NCBI GenBank assembly: GCA_902773635.1
Contig: CACYFH010000004.1
Span: 24,357-88,356, forward strand
DNA: 64,000 nucleotides
Source: an uncultured Ruminococcus sp.
Lineage (GTDB): Bacteria > Bacillota > Clostridia > Oscillospirales > Acutalibacteraceae
Reading direction: 5' to 3'
Below are positions 14,631 to 23,024 of this stretch, piece by piece. Both the position numbers and the translations under genes were made by a program. The notes under the pieces are model-generated. The model made no database searches. It saw nothing but the letters and a program-made list of their open reading frames with translations, and had not been told where the DNA came from. Each line of letters begins with the position of its first letter. The stretch's first letter is position 1.

Positions 14631-17123
14631 TTACAGATATCTTCCGGTGATACTGTCCTTGTTCCGTTTGATCTGTGCCGGCGTTCCTTCTGCAACGATC
14701 CTGCCGCCCTGCTCACCGCCGCCGGGTCCCATATCCGCGATATAGTCCGCGCTGCGGATGACGTCGAGATCATGCTCGATCACGATGACGGTCGCGCCCT
14801 TCTCGATCAGGTGACGGAACACGCCGAGCAGGGTCTCCACGTCCAGCGGATGCAGACCGATGGTCGGCTCGTCAAAGACGAACACCGTATCATCCTGACC
14901 GCGTCCCATCTCGCTCGCGAGCTTCAGCCGCTGGGCTTCTCCGCCCGAGAGACTGGGCGTTTCCTCCGAGAGAGTCAGATACCCCAGTCCGAGATCGTGC
15001 AGGACGCTCAGGCGGCTGTGGACGGTCTTGAGGTCGTCACAGACCTCCAGCGCTTCGTCCACGCTGTAGGACATCAAGGTCGGCAGAGAGACCGACGCGC
15101 CGTCCTTCCTCGTCCGCTTGATCCTGTACGCGTCCTTTCTGTAGCGCGAGCCCTTGCAGTCGGGGCAAGGGATGTCCACGTCGGGCAGGAATTGCACGTC
15201 CAGACTGATCGTGCCTGTGCCGTCGCAGGTCGGACAGCGTAGCTTGCCGGTATTATAGGAGAAGTCGCCCGCCTTATAACCCTTCGCCTTCGCGTCCTCC
15301 GTGCGCGCGTAGATCTTCCGCAACTCATCGTGCACGTTCGCGTAGGTCGCGACGGTGGAGCGGATGTTGATACCGATGGGTGTCGCGTCAATCAGCTTGA
15401 TCTGGCGGATGCCCTCCGCCTCTACGGAGATAACGTGAGCGGGCAAAGGCTGACCGTTGATCGCACCGTGCAAAGCAGGGATCAAGCTCTCTAAGATCAT
15501 CGTCGTCTTGCCCGAACCCGACACGCCCGTCACCACCGAGAGCCTGCCCTTCGGGAAGCGCACATCGAGCGGCTTGACGGTATGGATGCTGTCCGTTCTC
15601 ATGCGGATCGTGCCAAGCTCAAAGAGCCGCGCCGCCTTTTCTTTATCATCTGCCAATGGATGGTTATTCTCTTTCAGAAATCGCCCGATCATAGAGACAG
15701 GGCTCTCAGCCAGCTCCGCGACGGTTCCCTCACACAGGATCCTGCCGCCCTTCGCGCCCGCTTCGGGGCCCAGCTCGATCAGGTAGTCGGAGTGAGCGAG
15801 CACCTGCGTGTCGTGATCGACCAGAATGACGGAGTTTCCGTCCGCGATCAGATCGTCCATCACGCCCGTCAGTCCTTCGATATTGGACGGATGCAGACCG
15901 ATGGACGGCTCATCGAGCACATAGAGCACGCCCGTCGTGCGGTTGCGGACGGAGCGCGCGAGCTGGGTGCGCTGGCGTTCGCCGGTGGAGAGGGTCGTCG
16001 CCGCGCGGTCGAGCGAGAGGTAGGACAGCCCGAGATCGACCAGCCTTCTCGCCGTATCGTGAAAGGCTTCACAGATATTCTTCGCCATCGGGCGCATCTC
16101 CTCCGGCAGAGAGCCGGGCACGCCGTTCACCCATTCGATCAGCTCGCTCAGAGGATAGGTGCAGACCTGATCGAGCGACACGCCGCGCAGTCGGAGCGAC
16201 CGCGCCCTCTCAGAGAGCCGCGTGCCGTGACAGTCGGGGCAGGTCTCCTCTTTGAGAAATTTCTCGACCCGCTTCATGCCCTTCTCGTCCTTGACCTTGT
16301 TGAGCGCGTTGAGCACAGTCGCCGTCGCGCTGTAGTAGGTGAAGTCCATCTCACCCGCGCTGACGCTCTCGGAGTTCTTCGCCTTATAAAATATATGTTT
16401 TTTCACCATCGGACCGTCGTAGACGATCTCCTTCTCCTCATCCGTGAGATCCTTAAAGGGGATATCGGTACGCACGCCCATCGCGCGGCAGACGTCCGTC
16501 ATCAGCGACCACATCAGGCTGTTCCACGGAGCGACCGCGCCGTCGTCGACGGAGAGGGTTTCATCGGGAATAAGGGTGGAGCGGTCAACCGTCCGCACGG
16601 TTCCCGTACCGCCGCAGCAGGGACACGCGCCGCCGCTGTTGAAGGCGAGATCCTCCGCGCCGATCACCTCGACGACCTCGCCGCAGACGGCACATCTGAC
16701 CTCTTTCTCCGCCGCAAAGTCCAGCGTCGGCTCGACCGTGTGACCGTTCGGACAGCGATAATGCGAGAGGCGCGAGAACATCAGGCGGATGCTGTTGAGA
16801 AGCTCCGTGGACGTACCGAAGGTGCTGCGGATGCCGCCCACGCCCGGTCTCTGGTGGAGCGCCAGCGCCGCCGGGACGTAGCGCACCTCGTCCACCTGTG
16901 CGCGGCTCGCCTGCGTCATGCGCCTGCGCGTGTAGGTCGAGAGGGATTCAAGATACCGCCGCGAGCCCTCCGCATACAGCACGCCGAGCGCCAGCGAGGA
17001 CTTCCCCGAGCCCGACACGCCCGCGACGCCGACGATCCTGTTCAGCGGGATATCCACGTCGATATTCTTCAGATTATGCACACGCGCGCCGCGCACCTCT
17101 ATCTTCTTGGGTATATCAGCCAT
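14631..17123 (-). CDS. UvrA-family ATPase, class II (UvrA2-like)
   Basis: An 830-residue protein with two ABC ATPase halves: Walker A GVSGSGKSS near residue 34 and GVSGSGKTT near 525, signatures LSTGERQR and LSGGEAQRL, and Walker B LDEPSIGLHP and FDEPTIGLHP. Zinc-finger cysteine sets are present (CPNGH...CAVCG...CPCCGGTG and CPTCDGTG...CPDCKGSR). It is about 110 residues shorter than housekeeping UvrA and appears to lack the full UvrB-binding insertion, as in UvrA2 paralogues linked to drug or DNA-damage tolerance. It probably binds damaged or drug-bound DNA. Transcribed leftward from a promoter back-to-back with that of tex. Confidence 0.85.
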   Translation of the reverse strand: MADIPKKIEVRGARVHNLKNIDVDIPLNRIVGVAGVSGSGKSSLALGVLYAEGSRRYLESLSTYTRRRMTQASRAQVDEVRYVPAALALHQRPGVGGIRSTFGTSTELLNSIRLMFSRLSHYRCPNGHTVEPTLDFAAEKEVRCAVCGEVVEVIGAEDLAFNSGGACPCCGGTGTVRTVDRSTLIPDETLSVDDGAVAPWNSLMWSLMTDVCRAMGVRTDIPFKDLTDEEKEIVYDGPMVKKHIFYKAKNSESVSAGEMDFTYYSATATVLNALNKVKDEKGMKRVEKFLKEETCPDCHGTRLSERARSLRLRGVSLDQVCTYPLSELIEWVNGVPGSLPEEMRPMAKNICEAFHDTARRLVDLGLSYLSLDRAATTLSTGERQRTQLARSVRNRTTGVLYVLDEPSIGLHPSNIEGLTGVMDDLIADGNSVILVDHDTQVLAHSDYLIELGPEAGAKGGRILCEGTVAELAESPVSMIGRFLKENNHPLADDKEKAARLFELGTIRMRTDSIHTVKPLDVRFPKGRLSVVTGVSGSGKTTMILESLIPALHGAINGQPLPAHVISVEAEGIRQIKLIDATPIGINIRSTVATYANVHDELRKIYARTEDAKAKGYKAGDFSYNTGKLRCPTCDGTGTISLDVQFLPDVDIPCPDCKGSRYRKDAYRIKRTRKDGASVSLPTLMSYSVDEALEVCDDLKTVHSRLSVLHDLGLGYLTLSEETPSLSGGEAQRLKLASEMGRGQDDTVFVFDEPTIGLHPLDVETLLGVFRHLIEKGATVIVIEHDLDVIRSADYIADMGPGGGEQGGRIVAEGTPAQIKRNKDSITGRYL

Positions 17124-17158
17124 CTGCGATTCTCCGTTCTTCGATATGATCTACCTTA

Positions 17159-17187
17159 ACTATACCATGAACCGCCTCAGGATGCAA
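17159..17187 (-). promoter_or_regulatory. Promoter of the UvrA2-like gene
   Basis: Leftward TTGCAT, 17-base spacer, TATAGT (17159-17164) with extended -10 TGG. Confidence 0.65.
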
Positions 17188-17201
17188 TCGCAAATCGAAG
17201 G

Positions 17202-17230
17202 TTTACAACCCGGAAAATCCATGATACAAT
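17202..17230 (+). promoter_or_regulatory. Promoter of tex
   Basis: TTTACA (17202-17207), 17-base spacer, TACAAT (17225-17230) with extended -10 TGA. Confidence 0.65.
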
Positions 17231-17314
17231 TGGTATCATGCCACGCCGGAAATCCCTAAACAAGGGGAACGGCGCAATATCAGTCATACCGCATGCATGT
17301 GCAAAAGGAGAATT

Positions 17315-19462
17315 ATGGACTATTCAAGCACCTTATCACAGTTATTCAACATCAAAGAGGAATACGCGCAGAACATCATCGCCCTGCTCGACGACGGCAA
17401 CACCATCCCCTTCATCGCCCGCTACCGCAAGGAGATGCACGGCTCGATGGACGACCAGCTCATCCGCGAGTTCAGCGAGAAGCTCGACTACCTGCGCGGT
17501 CTCGATAAACGCAGAGAAGAGATCCGCGAGCTGATCGGCGGTCAGGAGAAGCTGACGGACGAGATCAGCGCCGCCCTCGACAAGGCGCAGACCTTAAGCG
17601 AGCTTGAGGACATCTACCGCCCCTTCAAGCCCAAAAGGAAAACGAGAGCCTCCGTCGCGAAGGAGCGCGGGCTCGAGCCCCTCGCCCTCTCGATCATCAA
17701 GCAGGAAAAGGGCTTCGACCCGATGAAGGAGGCGGAGAGCTTCATCGACGCGGAGAAGGGCGTCGAAACCGCTCAGGACGCGATCGCCGGCGCGATGGAC
17801 ATCATCGCCGAGATGCTCTCCGACAGCGCGGCGATCAGAAAGCACCTGCGCCCGATCTTCCGCAACAGCGGTCTGCTGAAATCCGTCGCCGCGGATGAGG
17901 AAAAGGACAGCGTCTATACCAACTACTACGACTATTCGGAAGCCGTCAAGAAGATTGCGGGGCACCGTATCCTCGCCGTCAACCGCGGCGAGAAGGAGGG
18001 CTTTTTAAAGGTCAGCGTCGTGCTCGACCCCGCCCTCGCGCTGAACGTCATCTACCGCGCGCTCGACAAGGGCACGAATCCGCTCTGCTCCGATATCCTC
18101 AGAGCCGCGGGCGAGGACGCCTACACCCGCCTGATCTTCCCCTCCATCGAGCGCGAGATCCGCGCCGAGCTGACCGAGACAGCCTCAGAGAACGCGATGA
18201 AGGTCTTTGCGACGAACCTCAAACAGCTTCTCATGCAGCCGCCCGTCAAGGGCAAGACCGTCCTCGGTCTCGACCCCGGCTACCGCACCGGCTGTAAGGT
18301 CGCAGTCGTCGACGACACCGGCAAGGTGCTCGACACGGCGGTCATCTACCCCACCCACTCAGAGCTAAAGGTCGCCCAATCCAAGAAAAAGCTCCTCGAG
18401 CTGATCAAAAAGCACAACGTCGATATCATTTCCATCGGCAACGGCACCGCCAGCAAGGAGACCGAGATGTTCGCCGCCGACGCGATCAAGGAAGCCGACC
18501 ACCCCGTCTACTACATGGTCGTCAGCGAGGCGGGCGCGTCCGTCTACTCCGCGTCCAAGCTCGCCGCGACGGAGCTGCCCGAGCTTGACCTGACCCTCCG
18601 CAGCGCCGTCTCCATCGCGAGACGCTTACAGGACCCGCTCGCGGAGCTTGTCAAGATCGAACCCAAGGCGATCGGCGTCGGTCAGTACCAGCACGATATG
18701 CCCCAGAAGCGTCTGGGCGAAACGCTCGACGGCGTGGTCGAGGACTGCGTCAACTCCGTCGGCGCCGACCTGAACACCGCCTCCCCTGCCCTCTTACTGC
18801 GCGTATCGGGGCTGAACGCGACCGTCTGCAAGAATATCGTCGCCTATCGTGAGGAGAACGGCGCCTTCGGCTCACGCGCAGAATTGAAGAAGGTCCCGAA
18901 GCTCGGACCGAAGGCCTTTGAGCAGTGCGCGGGCTTCCTGCGCGTGCCCGAGAGCCGCAACCCGCTCGACAACACCGGTGTCCACCCCGAGAGCTACGCC
19001 ACCGCAAAGGAGCTTCTGAAGCTCGCGGGCTACACCGAACAAGAAATCAAGGCGGCGAAGTTCAGCGACCTTCCCGCAAGGGTGAAGCAGCTCGGCACAA
19101 AGTCGCTCGCCGAACAGCTCCGGATCGGTCTGCCCACCCTCGACGACATCGTCAAGGAGCTCTCCAAGCCCGGACGCGACCCGCGCGATGAAATGCCCCG
19201 GCCCATGCTGCGCTCCGACGTGCTCGATATCAACGACCTCAAAGAGGGCATGGAACTGACCGGCACGGTACGCAACGTCATCGACTTCGGCGCGTTCGTC
19301 GACATCGGTGTCCACCAGGACGGTCTGGTGCATATCTCTCAGATCTGCGACAGGTTCATCAAGCACCCGTCCGAGGTGCTCAAGGTCGGCGATATCGTCA
19401 AGGTCAAGATCCTCTCCGTCGACACGAAGAAGGGACGCATCTCCCTGACCATGCGCCTTTGA
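17315..19462 (+). CDS. tex: Tex RNA-binding transcription accessory protein
   Basis: A 715-residue protein with the Tex domain order: N-terminal helical Tex domain (ALLDDGNTIPFIARYRKEM), a YqgF/RuvC-like domain beginning VLGLDPGYRTGCKVAVVD near residue 320, helix-hairpin-helix elements (VGADLNTASPALLLRVSG, VPKLGPKAFEQCAGFLRV) and a C-terminal S1 RNA-binding domain (GMELTGTVRNVIDFGAFVDI). Tex is a conserved nucleic-acid-binding protein affecting transcription and RNA turnover; its precise job in Firmicutes is unsettled. AAGGAG at 17305-17310 fixes the ATG at 17315. Monocistronic, ended by a strong terminator. Confidence 0.95.
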   Translation: MDYSSTLSQLFNIKEEYAQNIIALLDDGNTIPFIARYRKEMHGSMDDQLIREFSEKLDYLRGLDKRREEIRELIGGQEKLTDEISAALDKAQTLSELEDIYRPFKPKRKTRASVAKERGLEPLALSIIKQEKGFDPMKEAESFIDAEKGVETAQDAIAGAMDIIAEMLSDSAAIRKHLRPIFRNSGLLKSVAADEEKDSVYTNYYDYSEAVKKIAGHRILAVNRGEKEGFLKVSVVLDPALALNVIYRALDKGTNPLCSDILRAAGEDAYTRLIFPSIEREIRAELTETASENAMKVFATNLKQLLMQPPVKGKTVLGLDPGYRTGCKVAVVDDTGKVLDTAVIYPTHSELKVAQSKKKLLELIKKHNVDIISIGNGTASKETEMFAADAIKEADHPVYYMVVSEAGASVYSASKLAATELPELDLTLRSAVSIARRLQDPLAELVKIEPKAIGVGQYQHDMPQKRLGETLDGVVEDCVNSVGADLNTASPALLLRVSGLNATVCKNIVAYREENGAFGSRAELKKVPKLGPKAFEQCAGFLRVPESRNPLDNTGVHPESYATAKELLKLAGYTEQEIKAAKFSDLPARVKQLGTKSLAEQLRIGLPTLDDIVKELSKPGRDPRDEMPRPMLRSDVLDINDLKEGMELTGTVRNVIDFGAFVDIGVHQDGLVHISQICDRFIKHPSEVLKVGDIVKVKILSVDTKKGRISLTMRL

Positions 19463-19479
19463 TATCAGCCACGAGAAAA

Positions 19480-19511
19480 CTCCCGCACCGCCAACGGCGC
19501 GGGAGCTTTTT
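19480..19511. terminator. Terminator between tex and the azoreductase-like gene
   Basis: CTCCCGC / GCGGGAG stem with an inner CGCC/GGCG pairing, followed by CTTTTT on the plus strand; the opposite side has only TTTTC. It serves tex, perhaps both genes. Confidence 0.85.
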
Positions 19512-19519
19512 GCTGTTTA

Positions 19520-20074
19520 TCATTCTATATTGATTTCATCCATTGCCCGACGGAGGATGGCCTCTGCGTCGTTCCCGACGATATCGAGCATCTCCGCCTT
19601 GACGAGCGAGGCCCTCGGGATACCGAAGAAGTTCTGTGCGAGACTTTTCAGATACCCGAAGCTGTAGGTCGGGTCATACGGACCGCCCGCAGTCGTCACA
19701 TAGATCAGCCGCTCCGCCTTGCACAAGCCGCGCGGCATGCCGTCCTCGCCGTACTCCGAGACCAGCCCCGTCACATAGATGTTCTCGATATAGGTTTTCA
19801 GCGGCGCGGGAAAGGACAAGTCCCAGTAGGGCGCCGCGATAACGATTGTATCCGCCGCAGCGAACTGCTTTGCGTAGTCGAACATTCCGTCGCTGTAGTC
19901 GCCCTGCTCGATCAGCGCCGTCCGCCTTTCGAGTCTCTCCCGATCGAGCGGCAGGAGCTTTTCCTCATAGAGCTTCAGCTCCGCGACCTCTCCGCCGAGC
20001 CTGCGGAGCACCTCCGCGGCGAGCCTATGTGTACGCGATTCCTCCCGCACACAGCAATTGATATACAAAACCAT
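19520..20074 (-). CDS. FMN-dependent NAD(P)H oxidoreductase (azoreductase/flavodoxin-like fold)
   Basis: A 184-residue flavodoxin-like protein. The N-terminal phosphate-binding turn is NCCVREESRTHRLA, followed by IVIAAPYWDLSFPAPLKTYIENI (shown here only for position, near residues 77-99) and VTTAGGPYDP, both hallmarks of the AzoR/NQO2-like family. It would reduce quinones, azo dyes or other electrophiles with NAD(P)H and FMN in the cytoplasm. The length is slightly short for AzoR. AGGTGA precedes the ATG. Its promoter region contains the 30-bp repeat also found at 66-95, including the palindrome TTAAAATGTTTTAA, a plausible operator for a redox- or MarR-type regulator. Confidence 0.85.
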   Translation of the reverse strand: MVLYINCCVREESRTHRLAAEVLRRLGGEVAELKLYEEKLLPLDRERLERRTALIEQGDYSDGMFDYAKQFAAADTIVIAAPYWDLSFPAPLKTYIENIYVTGLVSEYGEDGMPRGLCKAERLIYVTTAGGPYDPTYSFGYLKSLAQNFFGIPRASLVKAEMLDIVGNDAEAILRRAMDEINIE

Positions 20075-20114
20075 GCGATCACCTCAGTCTTAGTCTGCGT
20101 GTTTTCGGATAATT

Positions 20115-20144
20115 ATACTAAGTTTCATTAAAACATTTTAACAT
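20115..20144. repeat. 30-bp repeat, inverted copy of 66-95; overlaps azoreductase promoter
   Basis: 29/30 identity to the reverse complement of 66-95. Leftward it reads ATGTTAAAATGTTTTAATGA... and its end supplies part of a TATAAT -10 (20112-20117) for the azoreductase-like gene. Confidence 0.9.
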
Positions 20145-20175
20145 AGATCAATCGGAACTGCAATCCTCTTTTGTC

Positions 20176-20204
20176 TTGCATTTTGCGCGAAGATACGATA
20201 AACT
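20176..20204 (+). promoter_or_regulatory. Promoter of the esterase-UBC pair
   Basis: TTGCAT (20176-20181), 17-base spacer, TAAACT (20199-20204); the esterase ATG is 31 bases downstream. Confidence 0.6.
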
Positions 20205-20234
20205 GATTCTATCAACCTTTGACGGAGGAAACCT

Positions 20235-22034
20235 ATGAAGATCAAAAAGACGCTGTTCGTGATCTTTTCCGCGCTGATTTTCGCGCTGATGCTGACCGTA
20301 CTGGAGCTGAACAGAAACACGCTCTGGGGCTTTATCCTGATCCTGCTCGTCACGGCGGGCTTCTACGCCCTTCACCGCGTGATCGTGAAGAAAAAGAACA
20401 AGTGGTATCTCAGGCTCACCGCATGGGTCGGCTGGCTCGTGCTGTTTGTCGGCGTTCTGCTTCTGACGTGGCCGCCCGTTCAGCCTGTCCCGGCCGTCAA
20501 CGTGAAGAATCCCGAGAAAACGGAGATCATCGCGCTCTCTCAGGGCGACCTGCAAGGCGTATACAACGCGGACAAGAGCGTCGAGGTGTTCACCGGCGTT
20601 CCGTACGCGAAGCCCCCTGTCGGCGATCTTCGCTGGAAGGAGCCGCAGGATCCCGAGCCGTGGGACGGTGTTCTCCTTGCCGACCACTTCGCGCCGATGG
20701 CGATGCAGCCGCGCAACATTCCGCTCTACTACTCGCTCTATCAGGCGATCGGCTACCATGACTACACGATCTCTCTCGACGACAACTACACCGAGCCCGT
20801 CAGCGAGGACGCGCTCTATCTGAATATCTGGAAGCCCTCAGGCGAGCTGAAAAACGCGCCCGTCTTGGTCTATATCCACGGCGGCTCCTTACAGACCGGT
20901 CAGCCGTGGTACGCGGACTATCGCGGCGAGACCCTCGCGAAGGAGGGCGTGATCGCCGTCAACCTGCATTACAGGGTCGGCGTTTTCGGCTACTTTGCGG
21001 CAGAGGAGCTGGCGGCGGAATCCGAGAACGGCACGACCGGCAACTACGGCATGCTCGACCAGATCAAGGCGCTCGAATGGGTGCGCGACAATATCAAGAG
21101 CTTCGGCGGCGATCCCGACAACGTCACCCTCGCGGGTGAGTCCGCAGGCGCGGCGAGCGTCAGCGCACTGTGCACCTCACCGCTTGCGAAGGGTCTGTTC
21201 CGCCGCGTGATCTTAGAAAGCTCCACCGTCGCGTCCGTGAACCCGCCCCACTCCTATCGCCAAATGGACGAAGCGCTCCAAGCGGGCAGGGAAACGATGG
21301 AAAAATTCAACTGCAAAACGATCGCCGAGCTGCGCGCTCTCCCTGCCGAGAAGCTCGTCGGAGAAGCCGACGCCCACCATCACATGACTGTCGACGGCTA
21401 CGCCTTAACGGAGAATCCCTACCTCTCCTACCGCAAGGGCGTCCATAATGAGGAAGCCATCCTACACGGCTACAACGACGAGGAAAGCGCGGCGTTCATC
21501 CTGTTCGACCACGCGAACATGAAGAACTATGAGCAGAAGATACGCGACTACTTCGGTGAGTATGCCGACGAGCTCCTCGCCCTCTACCCCGCCTCGACTG
21601 ACGCGGAAGCGGACAAATACTGGGCGGAGATCTACGGCGCGGTGTTCTTCGACTACCCGCACTACTGCCTGAACCGTCTCGCCGTCGAGAACAAGATCCC
21701 CGTCTACGAATATCTCTTCGCCAAAACCAACGGCAGGATCGGCAACTGGCACAGCGGCGAGGAGGTCTACTGTTACGGCAATATCCCCGCCGACTCCGCG
21801 CTCTATGACAGCCGCGACCGCGAGCTGAGCGCCCAGATGCTCGGCTACTGGAAGAACTTCATCACAAACGGCGACCCCAACTCGGAAGGCTTGCCCGAAT
21901 GGAAAGAAAACAGCGGCTCCGATTCCGTGATCCTCTTCGGCGACACGACGGAGATGATCAGCGAGAAGGAGCACGCCCTCTTCAATATCCTCGACAAATT
22001 CGACGGCTGGGAAGAACCGCAAAAGAAAGAGTGA
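20235..22034 (+). CDS. Membrane-anchored type B carboxylesterase
   Basis: A 599-residue protein. The N-terminus holds three hydrophobic segments (about 5-24, 31-50 and 63-79), unlike the soluble or simply secreted para-nitrobenzyl esterases. The catalytic domain shows FTGVPYAKPPVGDLRW, SEDALYLNIW, the oxyanion hole YIHGGS near 215, the nucleophile Ser303 in AGESAGAAS and the catalytic His in NWHSGEEV. The active domain should face outward. It may deacylate plant or host glycans or xenobiotics. GGAGG precedes the ATG. The next gene (UBC-like) begins five bases after its stop, so they are co-transcribed. Confidence 0.88.
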   Translation: MKIKKTLFVIFSALIFALMLTVLELNRNTLWGFILILLVTAGFYALHRVIVKKKNKWYLRLTAWVGWLVLFVGVLLLTWPPVQPVPAVNVKNPEKTEIIALSQGDLQGVYNADKSVEVFTGVPYAKPPVGDLRWKEPQDPEPWDGVLLADHFAPMAMQPRNIPLYYSLYQAIGYHDYTISLDDNYTEPVSEDALYLNIWKPSGELKNAPVLVYIHGGSLQTGQPWYADYRGETLAKEGVIAVNLHYRVGVFGYFAAEELAAESENGTTGNYGMLDQIKALEWVRDNIKSFGGDPDNVTLAGESAGAASVSALCTSPLAKGLFRRVILESSTVASVNPPHSYRQMDEALQAGRETMEKFNCKTIAELRALPAEKLVGEADAHHHMTVDGYALTENPYLSYRKGVHNEEAILHGYNDEESAAFILFDHANMKNYEQKIRDYFGEYADELLALYPASTDAEADKYWAEIYGAVFFDYPHYCLNRLAVENKIPVYEYLFAKTNGRIGNWHSGEEVYCYGNIPADSALYDSRDRELSAQMLGYWKNFITNGDPNSEGLPEWKENSGSDSVILFGDTTEMISEKEHALFNILDKFDGWEEPQKKE

Positions 22035-22039
22035 ACCGC

Positions 22040-22615
22040 ATGAACAACAGCAGAAACGACCGTCTCCGGTCCGATTTTCGGGAGATGTTGAAGATACAAG
22101 ACCGCCCCTATCTCTCGTGGATCGCAACGAAGGGCGAGCTGCCCTGCGCCGAGGAATACCTCCTGCATATCAAGCTCAGGAGCTACGTCCTCACCGCAAA
22201 GGACGGCGAGTACCTCGTCGGGGTGAGAGACCGCTTCACCGTGAAGGTCACGCTCTGGGATTCCTACCCGCAGATCGCGCCGAACATCCGCATGCTCAGC
22301 ATCCCGCCCGTGTTCCACCCCGCGTGGTACAGCAAGGGCACCTACTGCCCGATGGAGCCGTGGAGCGCCGAGACCTCTCTCAAGGACTATATCCTGCAAA
22401 TGCTCCGAACCCTCACCTTCGACCCCGCTCTGATGGAAACTACCGCGCCCGCGAACTACAAGGCGCTGAACTGGTTTGAGAAGCACCGTGAGAACGCCGC
22501 GCTCTTTCCGTCCGATCAAACTGAACTCACCGAGAACAGCCCCGAACAGCTCGCCGCCGCAGAGAAAGCTGCGCTCACGTTCGGCGAGATCATCGACCGC
22601 TGGTCGGTCAGATAA
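22040..22615 (+). CDS. Ubiquitin-conjugating enzyme (E2/UBC-fold)-like protein
   Basis: A 191-residue cytoplasmic protein whose middle (about 40-150) follows the E2 pattern. It has a central strand set FTVKVTLWDSYPQIAP, then IPPVFHPAWYSKGTYC with the HP dipeptide at 93-94 and the candidate catalytic Cys103, then the tryptophan of PWSAETSLKDYIL at 108. LRTLTFDPALMETTAPANYK follows, matching the E2 'll.dPn...p.n..aa..y' segment. The usual HPN asparagine is alanine (HPA). E2s carry a ubiquitin-like protein as a Cys thioester; bacterial relatives occur in modification and defence operons. No E1, JAB peptidase or ubiquitin-like gene is in this window, and its partner gene is an esterase. The start follows the esterase stop by five bases. 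Active E2 chemistry is inferred. Confidence 0.72.
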   Translation: MNNSRNDRLRSDFREMLKIQDRPYLSWIATKGELPCAEEYLLHIKLRSYVLTAKDGEYLVGVRDRFTVKVTLWDSYPQIAPNIRMLSIPPVFHPAWYSKGTYCPMEPWSAETSLKDYILQMLRTLTFDPALMETTAPANYKALNWFEKHRENAALFPSDQTELTENSPEQLAAAEKAALTFGEIIDRWSVR

Positions 22616-22647
22616 AAGTCACATGAAAACAGCCCGCAGAAAACAAC

Positions 22648-22680
22648 AACGCACCTGCTCACACAGGTGCGTTTTCTTTC
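22648..22680 (+). terminator. Terminator hairpin, copy 1 of a duplicated hairpin
   Basis: AACGCACCTG / CAGGTGCGTT stem, loop CTCACA, then TTTCTTTC. It ends the esterase-UBC transcript. An almost identical hairpin lies at 22932-22959. Confidence 0.8.
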
Positions 22681-22701
22681 TGATCCCATTGTCATTCCAC
22701 C

Positions 22702-22810
22702 GTAGGGATGACCATTGGTCATCCGCAGAATGCCGGGCGTCGGTAACAGTTCAAACCTCAGATAGAAACACCAGCGCTCCTGCATGCGGACGGTCAATGA
22801 CCGTCCCTAC
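22702..22810. repeat. MITE-like element with 26-bp imperfect terminal inverted repeats
   Basis: 22702-22727 (beginning GTAGGGATGACCATTGG) and 22785-22810 are inverted repeats with 20/26 matches, around 57 bases of unique DNA. A related sequence begins at 58331. No coding capacity. Confidence 0.65.
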
Positions 22811-22931
22811 AGCATATCATTGCAAACGTACCGAGGTTCCCGATGTTTATCTGCTTTCATGCAACATTATCTCTCCCGTGTATTTTCACGTTTGTTGTCC
22901 TATTTGATCAGGAAAGATTCTTCATCGAACT

Positions 22932-22962
22932 AAACGCACCTGCTCACACAGGTGCGTTTCTT
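22932..22962. terminator. Hairpin, copy 2 of the duplicated terminator
   Basis: Same stem and loop as 22648-22673, with one more A/T pair, followed by TTTCTTG. The 22674-22931 stretch between the copies has no gene, only the MITE-like element and unassigned sequence. Confidence 0.65.
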
Positions 22963-23024
22963 GCTATATACTAATGTCATTCCCACAAAAAGGGAATGGT
23001 CCTTTTCGTCAATACGCTGACAAC

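Noticed and set aside
66..20144. The whole 20 kb as a composite transposon
   Set aside because: No transposase or integrase inside, it contains housekeeping tex, and one repeat lies inside a coding sequence; inversion or copying is more likely.
21899..22615. Longer UBC-like protein starting inside the esterase gene
   Set aside because: The upstream extension is the out-of-frame esterase sequence; the ATG at 22040 directly after the esterase stop fits the coupled arrangement.
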